Shown here one piece after another: positions 57,315-64,000 of a stretch of DNA of 64,000 nt. This DNA is from Oscillospiraceae bacterium (lineage in GTDB: Bacteria; Bacillota_A; Clostridia; Oscillospirales; Oscillospiraceae). Location: the NCBI GenBank assembly GCA_015067895.1, contig SVLP01000001.1, positions 149,842 to 213,841 of the forward strand, in the 5' to 3' direction. Positions within the stretch are counted from its first letter, which is position 1. Every line of letters begins with the position of its first letter. The position numbers were made by a program, and so were the translations under genes. The notes under the pieces are model-generated. The model did no database searches, was not told where the DNA came from, and saw nothing but the letters and a program-made list of their open reading frames with translations.

Positions 57315-58949
57315 TCAGCCGGTGATCTGGGCTTCCACCAGCCGTTTGCCGCAGTACTTCTCGCGCAGGGCGGGCTTTTCGATCTTGCCGGTGGGGTTGC
57401 GGGGGACGGTGTCGAAGAAGAGCTTCTTGGGCCGCTTGTACCGGGGCAGGGCCAGGCAGAAGTCGTTGATCTCCTTCTCGGTGCAGGTCAGGCCCTCCTT
57501 GATCTCGATGATGGCCACGGCGATCTCGCCCAATCTCGCATCGGGCAGGCCGATGACGGCCACGTCCTTGATCTTGTCGTAAGCGCGGAGGAAATCCTCA
57601 ATCTGCACGGGGTACAGGTTCTCGCCGCCGGAGATGACCACGTCCTTCTTGCGATCGACCAGGAAGATGAAGCCGTCCTCGTCCTCCCGGGCCATGTCGC
57701 CGGTGAAGAGCCAGCCATCCTTCAGGGTCTCGGCGGTGGCTTCGGGATTCTTATAGTAGCACAGCATCACGCCGTTGCCCCGGAGGATCAGCTCGCCGAC
57801 CTCGCCCTTTTCTACGTCCTTGCCCTGCTCGTCCACGATCCTCGCCTCCCAGCCGTAGCCGGGAACGCCGATGGCACCGACCTTATGGATGTTTTCTACA
57901 CCCAGATGGACACTGCCGGGGCCGATGGACTCGGACAGGCCGTAGTTGGTGTCGTAGTCGTGGCCGGGGAAGACGGCCTTCCACCGGGCGATGAGGCTGG
58001 GGGGGACGGGCTGGGCGCCGATGTGCATCAGCCGCCACTGCTCCAGCCGGTAGTGGCTCAGATCCACCCGACCGGCGTCGATGGCGTCCAGCAGATCCTG
58101 GGCCCAGGGCACCAGCAGCCAGACAATGGTGCACTTCTCCTCGGTGACCGCCCGGAGGATCCACTCGGGCTTGACGCCACGCAGGAGCACCGCCTTGGAG
58201 CCGGAGAGGAGGGAGCCGAACCAGTGCATTTTCGCGCCGGTGTGATACAGGGGCGGGATGCACAGGAAGACGTCGTCCCGGCTCTGGCCGTGGTGGTTCT
58301 GCTCCACCAGACAGGCATGGACGAGGGCCCGATGGTTGTGGAGGATGGCCTTGGGGAAGCCGGTGGTGCCGGAACTGAAGTAGATGGCCGCGTGGTCGGT
58401 CTCCTCCAGGGCGATGGGGGGATGGGAGGAAGAGCAGAAGCCCATGAGCCGGATGCCGTCCTCGGTGTAGGCGGGGCCGTCCTGGCCCACGTAGAAGCAC
58501 ATCCGCACACCGGGGATGTCGTTTGCAATGGCGTCCATACGGCTGACGAACTCAGGCCCGAAGATCAGCACTTCCACGTCAGCAAGCTCCAGACAGTACT
58601 TGATCTCGTCGGAGGAATAGCGGAAGTTCATGGGCACGGCGATGCAGCCGGCCTTCAGGATGCCGAAATAAATGGGCAGCCACTCCAGACAGTTCATCAG
58701 CAGGATCGCCACCTTGGTGCCCTTCTTCAGGCCACGGCTGAGCAGCAGGTTTGCGAACCGGTTGGCCCGGCGGTCAAAATCCTTCCAGCTCAGCTCCCGG
58801 CGGTAGGGGGCATCGGAAGCGCTCTCGATCAGGTTGAAGTCCCACCAGGTCACGGCCTTGTCCCGCTCCTCGGAGGGATTGATCTCCACCAGGGCGCATT
58901 CGCCGCCGTAGAGTCGTGCGTTTCGTTCCAGAAAGTCAGTAATAATCAT
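57315..58949 (-). CDS. AMP-dependent acyl/aryl-CoA synthetase
   Basis: 544 residues, class I adenylate-forming enzyme: the P-loop AIYFSSGTTGFPKAILH, the adenine motif NYGLSESIGPG, the hinge motif GWLFTGDMAREDEDGFIFLVDRKKD and the catalytic Lys in PRNPTGKIEKPAL. It resembles cyclohexanecarboxylate, benzoate or medium-chain acyl-CoA ligases. It is the first gene after the Phe T-box, so its acid is probably an aryl acid that feeds the IorAB reaction. Why both this and PaaK are needed is not clear; they may take different acids. Confidence 0.88.
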   Translation of the reverse strand: MIITDFLERNARLYGGECALVEINPSEERDKAVTWWDFNLIESASDAPYRRELSWKDFDRRANRFANLLLSRGLKKGTKVAILLMNCLEWLPIYFGILKAGCIAVPMNFRYSSDEIKYCLELADVEVLIFGPEFVSRMDAIANDIPGVRMCFYVGQDGPAYTEDGIRLMGFCSSSHPPIALEETDHAAIYFSSGTTGFPKAILHNHRALVHACLVEQNHHGQSRDDVFLCIPPLYHTGAKMHWFGSLLSGSKAVLLRGVKPEWILRAVTEEKCTIVWLLVPWAQDLLDAIDAGRVDLSHYRLEQWRLMHIGAQPVPPSLIARWKAVFPGHDYDTNYGLSESIGPGSVHLGVENIHKVGAIGVPGYGWEARIVDEQGKDVEKGEVGELILRGNGVMLCYYKNPEATAETLKDGWLFTGDMAREDEDGFIFLVDRKKDVVISGGENLYPVQIEDFLRAYDKIKDVAVIGLPDARLGEIAVAIIEIKEGLTCTEKEINDFCLALPRYKRPKKLFFDTVPRNPTGKIEKPALREKYCGKRLVEAQITG

Positions 58950-58971
58950 GGGGAAACCTCTCTCAAATGTA

Positions 58972-59238
58972 ATAAAAAAGCCCTCTGCTTCAAAAAGCAG
59001 AGGACAAGAAATTCCTGTGGTACCACCTCAGTTTACCGCTCCCGCGGCCTCATGGGATCCTGGCAGATCCGCAGGCTGTATCGGGCCCTACCCGTCCTCC
59101 TCTACTACCCAGCGGGATTCAAGAAGGCCACTCCGAAAGGAATTCCACACCGCAGCCCTCACTGCCTTGCACCGACCGGCAGCTCTCTGGGAGAACGAAT
59201 GGGTGTGTACTGGTTTTCATCACCGTGTTGCGTATGTA
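58972..59238 (-). ncRNA. T-box riboswitch, phenylalanine specific (TTC)
   Basis: On the minus strand the T-box sequence GAGGTGGTACCACAGG is at 59014-59029, followed by the terminator GTCCTCTGCTT / AAGCAGAGGGC with T-run (58972-59004). Upstream are the conserved AGAGAGCTG start of stem I and the specifier loop GGAA-TTC-CTTTCG-GAG. The codon TTC (59140-59142) stands six bases before GAG, the same geometry as ACC in the thrS T-box of this window. Phe limitation should turn the operon on. Confidence 0.85.
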
Positions 59239-59242
59239 CCCT

Positions 59243-59271
59243 AGTTTAGCACTCGATTTTGATGAAGTCAA
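59243..59271 (-). promoter_or_regulatory. Promoter of the Phe T-box operon
   Basis: TTGACT (59266-59271) and TAAACT (59243-59248), 17-bp spacer, minus strand. Confidence 0.7.
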
Positions 59272-59394
59272 GAAGGAACTGTGAAAAATTATCCACAAAA
59301 TACATGGATTCGACGGTACATTTTTTCACGGATACGGTACTTTTGTCGATGGGGTGTGCACGGCTGTCCGCTTGGAAAAAATTATGCCGGGGTA

Positions 59395-59422
59395 TTGCGC
59401 CGTCCGTGAAATATGTTATAAT
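59395..59422 (+). promoter_or_regulatory. Promoter of the amidohydrolase gene
   Basis: TTGCGC (59395-59400) and TATAAT (59417-59422), 16-bp spacer, extended by TGT. Confidence 0.65.
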
Positions 59423-59450
59423 GGGGGACACGAAAAGGAGATGGATGATT

Positions 59451-60242
59451 ATGCTGATCGATTTTCATACCCATGCATTCCCGCCGCAGATCGCGGAGCG
59501 CGCCATCGGGAAGCTTTCTCATGATGTGGGCGGCCTGGAGCCCCAGACCGACGGGACGCTGGAGTCCCTGAAGGCGCAGATGGATGCAGACGGGGTGGAC
59601 ATGAGCGTGGTGCATGCCATTGCGACCAACCCCCGGCAGATGCGAAAGGTCAACGACTACGCCTTTGAGATGGATCGGGACGAGCGCATCGTGGCCTTCG
59701 GCTCCGTCCATCCGGACGCCCCCGACGCATTGGAGGAGCTGGAGCGGATCAAGGCGGCGGGGCTGAAGGGCGTGAAGCTCCACCCGGAGTTCCAGGGCTT
59801 CTACGCCGATGAGGAAAAGCTGAAGCCCCTCTACCGGAAGATCTCGGAGCTGGGGCTCATCACCCTCTTCCACGCGGGAGAGGACTATGGCTACGCGCCG
59901 CCCTACCACGCCATGCCGGAGCATCTGAAAAACGCCCTTCGCTGGTTCGACAGCCCCGTGGTGGCTGCCCACTGGGGCGGCATCGGCTGCAGCGCGGAGG
60001 TGCTGGACAAGCTCTGCGGGGAAAATATCTTCTTCGATTTGTCCTATGGCTATGGGGCTATGCCCAAGCCCACCGCCCAGGCCATCCTCGACCGCCACGG
60101 CCCGGAGAAGCTCCTCTTCGGCTCGGACATGCCCTGGCACCGTCCGGTCTGGGAGCTGCGGCTGCTGGACTCCCTGGAGCTGGGCGGGGAGGATCGGGAG
60201 CGGATCCTGTGGAAAAATGCGAAGGAATTGCTCGGAATCTGA
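59451..60242 (+). CDS. Amidohydrolase family protein (amidohydrolase_2)
   Basis: 263 residues, TIM barrel. Metal and active-site motifs: DFHTHAFP (HxH), GVKLHPEFQGF, LFHAGEDYGY and LLFGSDMPWH (Asp). This is the ACMSD-like amidohydrolase_2 group, which includes decarboxylases and lactonases acting on small, often aromatic, carboxylic acids; the substrate is unknown. GGAG lies 10 bases before ATG 59451; ATG 59445 is an alternative. It stands back to back with the Phe T-box operon but has its own promoter and terminator. Confidence 0.88.
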   Translation: MLIDFHTHAFPPQIAERAIGKLSHDVGGLEPQTDGTLESLKAQMDADGVDMSVVHAIATNPRQMRKVNDYAFEMDRDERIVAFGSVHPDAPDALEELERIKAAGLKGVKLHPEFQGFYADEEKLKPLYRKISELGLITLFHAGEDYGYAPPYHAMPEHLKNALRWFDSPVVAAHWGGIGCSAEVLDKLCGENIFFDLSYGYGAMPKPTAQAILDRHGPEKLLFGSDMPWHRPVWELRLLDSLELGGEDRERILWKNAKELLGI

Positions 60243-60284
60243 AAGAAGGGCTGTAAAGAAACGCATAGGTACTCAAACAACATA

Positions 60285-60332
60285 CAGCAGCAGTATCCAC
60301 ACAATCGAGTGGGATACTGCTGCTGTTTTCTA
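60285..60332 (+). terminator. Terminator of the amidohydrolase gene
   Basis: CAGCAGCAGTATCC / GGATACTGCTGCTG stem followed by TTTTCT. Confidence 0.85.
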
Positions 60333-60341
60333 TGTAGGATA

Positions 60342-60499
60342 ATGCGAATTCTTGGTTAAATGGTTTAAGAGCTTTCCGAGGATAAATTGTGCCAGAAAAG
60401 GCCGAGGACGACGGTGGGCTGTCGCCCACCTAGGACGAGAACGCATTATGGCGCAATTTAGACCGGAAAGAATGAAACAGTTTAATCAAGAGTTCGTAT
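60342..60499. repeat. 158-bp fold-back element, copy 2
   Basis: Ends ATGCGAATTCTTGGTTAAA / complementary TTTAATCAAGAGTTCGTAT, middle stem AAATTGTGCCA (60384-60394) with TGGCGCAATTT (60449-60459), core GGTGGGC-TGTC-GCCCACC. The core matches copy 1 closely, while the arms differ in sequence yet stay complementary. Confidence 0.75.
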
Positions 60500-60535
60500 A
60501 AACAGAACCAGGTGACCACAACCACGTCATCGCGA

Positions 60536-60625
60536 GGGCGTCAGCCCGTGGCGATCTCCTGGTACGGTGCGCAGATTTGCGACGCAGTACCAGGAGATTG
60601 CCGCGCCTGGCGGGCTCGCAATGAC
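60536..60625. repeat. Palindromic repeat, copy D (part 1 only)
   Basis: Ends GTCATCGCGAGG / GGCTCGCAATGAC with arms GGCGATCTCCTGGTAC / GTACCAGGAGATTGCC. Part 2 of the composite repeat is absent. No gene is seen between 60243 and 60706. Confidence 0.8.
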
Positions 60626-60706
60626 AGCGGTAGGCGTAAGGTCGTTCCTCTGTTTCACGAATGCATGACCCGAATCCTGATTCAGGTTTCTTTACAGCCC
60701 CTTTCC

Positions 60707-62095
60707 TTACGAATGAGCCGAGAACAGGCGGCGCAGGCCGGTCTTCAGGATGGGGAAGGGATTGACTGCCCAGAGAAAGCCATGCTTTTTTTCGGTGGGT
60801 TCTGCCTCGGGAAGCTGGATGTGCGCCTTCTTTTTGTTGAGGATGCGGGCGCTGGTGCGGCCCTCGGGCTTGATCTCACCCACGGCCAGCAGAGACTGCT
60901 TGGTCAGTGCGGGGCCCACCAGCTCGTAGACCAGGACGGCGAAGAGCACCACGTTCCGGGTCAGGGCACCGTCGGGCAGGGATGCCGCCGTCAGGGCCAT
61001 GCCCAGGGCCACGCCGGCCTGGGGCAGCAGGGTGATGCCCAGGTTGTTGCGGATTGGGGCACTGCGCCGGGTCAGGGCGCAGCTGGTGAAGGAGCCGGTA
61101 TATTTGCCCAGGGAGCGGGCGATGATATACAACACGCCCACCAGAATGGTCACCGGATGTGCCAGCACCTGAAGATCCAGCTCCGCGCCGGAAATGACGA
61201 AGAACAGGATGTTCAGCGGCATAGTCCAGCCCTCGACCCGCTCCATCAGCTCCTCGGAGGTGTCACAGATGTTGCAGAAGACGGTGCCGGTCATCATGCA
61301 CACCAGCAGCAGGGAGAAGCCGCAGTGGACGGGGCCGATCTGGAAATGCAGGGTGCTCAGGCCCACGGTCAGCAGCACGAAGCCAACGGACAGGGACATG
61401 CGCTTGCTGCGGGAGTGGAAGAACTGCTCCAAATAGTTCAGCAGCCAGCCCATCACCGCGCCCAGTCCCAGGGACAGGATGATCTCCACGACGGGCTCCA
61501 CCGCCACGGCCAGGATGCTGACCTGCCCATGGGACAGGGCGGTGGCGATGCCGAAGGACACGGAGAACAGGAGCAGACCCACCGCATCATCGATGGCCAC
61601 CACCAGCATCAGAAGCCGGGTCAGGGGGCCGTCGGCCTTGTACTGACGCACCACCATCAGCGTGGCAGCGGGGGCGGTGGCGGAAGCGATGGCGCCCAGA
61701 GTGATGGCGCAGGGGACGGAGATCACATCGGGACGAAGCGTATGCAGCCACAGCAGCACCGCGTCCACCAGCAGCGTTGTAATGACTGCCTGGAGGATGC
61801 CGATGACGATGGCGGGCTTGCCCATGGCCTTGAGCTGGCCGAGCCGGAACTCGTTGCCGATGGTGAAGGCGATGAAGCCCAGAGCCGTCTGGGTCAGGAT
61901 GCTCAGAGCCTCCACCTGCTCCAGGGAGTTGAAGCCGAGACCGGGAATGCCCAGCGCACCGATGCAGAAGGGCCCCAGCAGCAGACCGGCCACAAGATAG
62001 GCGGTCACAGCGGGCAGGTGCATCAGCTTGGTCACCCGGGTCAGCAGCAGGCCGCCCACCAGCGCGGCGGCCAGACAGATCAGATAGGTTTCCAT
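60707..62095 (-). CDS. Cation:proton antiporter (CPA2/KefB-like)
   Basis: 462 residues with about twelve helices. HLPAVTAYLVAGLLLGPF is the family start, the Na+/H+ exchanger core holds LMLVVAIDDAVGLLLFSVS (the two Asp, ion-binding) and QAGVALGMALTAASLP. The last 60 residues are a short cytosolic tail without a recognisable TrkA-N or USP domain. It exchanges K+ or Na+ for H+. A leader hairpin CCCGGAAAATATCCGGG lies between promoter and start. Confidence 0.88.
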   Translation of the reverse strand: METYLICLAAALVGGLLLTRVTKLMHLPAVTAYLVAGLLLGPFCIGALGIPGLGFNSLEQVEALSILTQTALGFIAFTIGNEFRLGQLKAMGKPAIVIGILQAVITTLLVDAVLLWLHTLRPDVISVPCAITLGAIASATAPAATLMVVRQYKADGPLTRLLMLVVAIDDAVGLLLFSVSFGIATALSHGQVSILAVAVEPVVEIILSLGLGAVMGWLLNYLEQFFHSRSKRMSLSVGFVLLTVGLSTLHFQIGPVHCGFSLLLVCMMTGTVFCNICDTSEELMERVEGWTMPLNILFFVISGAELDLQVLAHPVTILVGVLYIIARSLGKYTGSFTSCALTRRSAPIRNNLGITLLPQAGVALGMALTAASLPDGALTRNVVLFAVLVYELVGPALTKQSLLAVGEIKPEGRTSARILNKKKAHIQLPEAEPTEKKHGFLWAVNPFPILKTGLRRLFSAHS

Positions 62096-62152
62096 ATCGA
62101 TTACCTTCTTTGATGAATAGGATAGGCCCGGATATTTTCCGGGAACCGCCGT

Positions 62153-62181
62153 ATTCTAGCACCGTACGCAAAGAGAATCAA
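62153..62181 (-). promoter_or_regulatory. Promoter of the cation:proton antiporter gene
   Basis: TTGATT (62176-62181) and TAGAAT (62153-62158), 17-bp spacer, minus strand. Confidence 0.55.
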
Positions 62182-62347
62182 GGGCAAAAAAGCACAAAGT
62201 TGTTCCTTTTTTTGGAAGAAATTTTTATGACCGGCTCCGATCCCTTTGCCGCTCCGGAAAGGGTGATTTTGTCACGGAAAATGGGGCGCGCCTTCGGTAT
62301 ACTGTAGACACAAAGAAAAACACAGAACTTCTACAGGAGGGAACCAT

Positions 62348-63208
62348 ATGAATTACGCAGCCTTGATCCAGAACAGGAAGTCCGTCCGGGAATTCCAGGA
62401 CAAGAAGGTGGACTTCCGTCACCTTGATACCATCCGTACCTATTATCAGAAGAGCGTCCGCCGCCTGATCCCCGGGATCCGGACGGAGGCCTACTTCTTC
62501 GGCACCGATGCCCGGGAGGCCCTGGAGGGTGCTGCCGGTTACCACAAGTTCCTGGTGGGTGCACCCCAGTATCTGGTGCTCCTGTCCGAAAGCCATCCCC
62601 AGGCGGGCCTGAACGCGGGCTTTGTTATGGAAGACCTGGTGCTGAAGCTGACCGACCTGGGTCTGGACAGCTGCTGGGTGACCTTCACCGACAGCGACCA
62701 GGTCAAGGAGTCCCTGGGGGTGGATTCCGACCTGAACGTGGCTGCCATCGTGGCCTTCGGCTACGGCGTGAAGACTACCCGCCGTCTTCGCCTGAACATC
62801 AAGAGCATGTCGAACATCGACATCATCGCCAAGCGGCACTACTTCGAGCCCAAGCGCAGCGTCAGCGATCTGGTGCACCGGGGAAGCTGGGGCGGCAAGA
62901 ATGGACTGAATGATGCCATCGGCTTCTATGACGACATGCTCTGGGAGGCCTTCTACGCCGCATCCCTGGCACCCAGCTACCTGAACCGTCAGGCCTACGG
63001 CTTCCTGCTGAAGGAGGGCCAGATCATCCTGGTGCGCAGACCCGACCAGTACAACACCCCCATCGACAGCGACCTGAGCCTGGGCATCGTGCTGCACCAC
63101 TTCACCGTGGTGGCCGAGGGCTGGGCCGGGAAGCTCAGCTGGAGCTATGCCCCCGAAGGCGTGGAGCTGCCCGAGGGCCACGAGGCCGTGGCAGTCGCCG
63201 CACTGTAA
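62348..63208 (+). CDS. TM1586-type nitroreductase family protein
   Basis: 286 residues: a nitroreductase fold in two similar halves. The first has LIQNRKSVREFQDKKVD and LVGAPQYLVLLSE, with DLGLDSCWVTFTD; the second has LWEAFYAASLAPSYLNRQAYGF, which replaces the usual FMN loop APSxxNxQ. This matches the putative TM nitroreductase family rather than the short single-domain enzyme at 18755-19279. Substrate unknown. CAGGAGGGAACC precedes the ATG, and TATACT at 62298-62303 is a likely -10. Confidence 0.82.
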   Translation: MNYAALIQNRKSVREFQDKKVDFRHLDTIRTYYQKSVRRLIPGIRTEAYFFGTDAREALEGAAGYHKFLVGAPQYLVLLSESHPQAGLNAGFVMEDLVLKLTDLGLDSCWVTFTDSDQVKESLGVDSDLNVAAIVAFGYGVKTTRRLRLNIKSMSNIDIIAKRHYFEPKRSVSDLVHRGSWGGKNGLNDAIGFYDDMLWEAFYAASLAPSYLNRQAYGFLLKEGQIILVRRPDQYNTPIDSDLSLGIVLHHFTVVAEGWAGKLSWSYAPEGVELPEGHEAVAVAAL

Positions 63209-63222
63209 GCAAACATAAAAAT

Positions 63223-63250
63223 AGGCCCCCGGCGTGAAGCCGGGGGCCTT
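63223..63250. terminator. Bidirectional terminator
   Basis: AGGCCCCCGGC / GCCGGGGGCCT stem between converging genes, T-rich on the plus-strand side. Confidence 0.85.
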
Positions 63251-63283
63251 TGCTATGGGGTCAGAGCGTTCGCTCAAAGGGGA

Positions 63284-64000
63284 TTATTGGGCGCGGTACA
63301 GGAAGGTGACCATGTGGGCGCGGTTGCAGTTGGCGTTGATGCCGAACTCGGTGGCGGTCAGACCATTGGTGACGCCCTTCTCAACGGCCCAGTTGATGGC
63401 GGCCTCGTACCACTCACCGGCAACGACATCCGTGAACTCGTTGGTGGCGGTGGCAGCGGGCTTGTCCAGGTAACGCCACAGGAAGGTGACGGCCTGGGCA
63501 CGGTTGGTGACACCGTAGGGAGAGAAGGTGGTGGCGGTGGTACCGGTGGTGATGCCCTTCTCAACGGCCCACAGGACGGCGTTGTAGAAGAAGTCGGTCT
63601 CCTTCACATCGGTGAAGGGGTTGACGGTGGTGGTGGGAGCGGGCTCGCCGGCGGCACGCCACAGCATGACGACGACCTGAGCACGCTGCAGATCACCGGT
63701 GGGGTTGAAGGTGGTGTCGGTGGCACCGGTGGTGATACCCTCGTCAACGGCCCACAGGACGCTGTCGTAGTAGAACTCGCCCTCGGGAACGTCGGTGAAG
63801 GGATACTCGCGGGTGGCATCGCAGAACTCGCACTCCAGACCGTTCCAGGTGTGGTGCTCGCCCTCGGCGGCGGCGTAGGTCAGGCCGTAGCCGCGCTCGT
63901 AGGCGATGGCGTCGGTGTAGGTGTTGGCCTCAGCGTCGTAGACGGGGATGTTGACGGGCAGCTTGCCCTGGGCCTCGAAGGTGCCCAGAATGACCTCGAC
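63284..64000 (-). CDS. SLH-anchored glycoside hydrolase family 3 protein (C-terminal part)
   Basis: Only the last 238 codons are in the window; the N-terminus lies beyond the right edge. The first visible part (VILGTFEAQGKLPVNIPVYD and AYERGYGLTY) has the end pattern of the GH3 C-terminal domain, where GKLPV and GYGL are typical. After a short linker with CEFC, three SLH repeats follow (FTDVPEGEFYYDSVLWAV, FTDVKETDFFYNAVLWAV, FTDVVAGEWYEAAINWAV). GH3 enzymes of this layout include secreted beta-N-acetylglucosaminidases (NagZ) that trim murein; that function is inference since the catalytic domain is not visible. Confidence 0.7.
   Translation of the reverse strand, partial: VEVILGTFEAQGKLPVNIPVYDAEANTYTDAIAYERGYGLTYAAAEGEHHTWNGLECEFCDATREYPFTDVPEGEFYYDSVLWAVDEGITTGATDTTFNPTGDLQRAQVVVMLWRAAGEPAPTTTVNPFTDVKETDFFYNAVLWAVEKGITTGTTATTFSPYGVTNRAQAVTFLWRYLDKPAATATNEFTDVVAGEWYEAAINWAVEKGVTNGLTATEFGINANCNRAHMVTFLYRAQ

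Noticed and set aside
60243..60706. A gene in the 460-bp gap after the amidohydrolase
   Set aside because: The gap is filled by a terminator, the 158-bp fold-back and palindrome D; short frames there read through the repeats.
1..64000. tRNA, rRNA, transposase, integrase or prophage genes
   Set aside because: I looked for cloverleaf ends, rRNA cores and recombinase motifs on both strands and saw none; all mobile signals are short non-coding repeats.

Overview
The window reads as chromosomal DNA of a GC-rich Gram-positive gut anaerobe, most likely Oscillospiraceae (inference). Evidence: AGGAGG-type ribosome binding sites throughout; TTGACA/TATAAT promoters with 17-bp spacers; two T-box riboswitches and a preQ1 riboswitch; a class II GalT; three S-layer-homology (SLH) surface proteins; an ECF QueT transporter; and ferredoxin-dependent indolepyruvate oxidoreductase. 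I see no rRNA, tRNA, CRISPR array, prophage or transposase. Short interspersed fold-back repeats are common.

Layout. 1-6.4 kb: an edge-truncated PstS-like lipoprotein, an orotate-PRTase-like protein behind a hairpin leader, pyroglutamyl peptidase, and galK-galT. 6.4-8.6 kb: two tandem copies of a 27-residue peptide gene, a fold-back repeat, and an ECF sigma factor with its overlapping membrane partner. 8.6-23.3 kb: thrS behind a Thr T-box, then mostly housekeeping transporters (YitT, AGCS, QueT behind a preQ1 riboswitch, SLC13/ArsB-type, NhaC, MATE, EamA) and small enzymes. 23.5-28.6 kb: an SLH/Ig-like amidase whose signal peptide is out of frame, a CD3324-family regulator with a mini-ORF leader, a GNAT, and lysA.

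28.9-46.8 kb is an amino-sugar and murein-recycling region. nagA-nagB-ptsH-ptsI run leftward. A frameshifted ROK regulator lies beside nagA. murQ-murP-mupG-HAD run leftward from a promoter divergent from murR. Just beyond murR sits a 1545-residue surface protein with two PBP4B/YbbE-like serine hydrolase units and three SLH domains. An identical 18-bp site lies exactly 12 bp upstream of the -35 box at both the murR promoter and the surface-protein promoter, which ties the surface protein to the mur regulon. The truncated GH3-SLH protein at the right edge and the SLH amidase fit the same theme of outside digestion followed by PTS uptake and NagA/NagB entry to glycolysis.

46.9-51.6 kb: a cytosolic NodB-like/chitobiase-C protein, an EamA transporter, and an endonuclease/phosphatase-DinB-like fusion. 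51.6-59.3 kb (leftward): a T-box with a TTC (Phe) specifier controls acyl-CoA ligase, Na+/solute symporter, iorA, iorB, paaK and an ACT protein. Because a Phe T-box turns genes on when Phe is scarce, I infer that this operon makes phenylalanine from scavenged aryl acids by reductive carboxylation rather than degrading it. 59.4-64 kb: an amidohydrolase, a cation/proton antiporter, a TM1586-type nitroreductase and the GH3-SLH tail.
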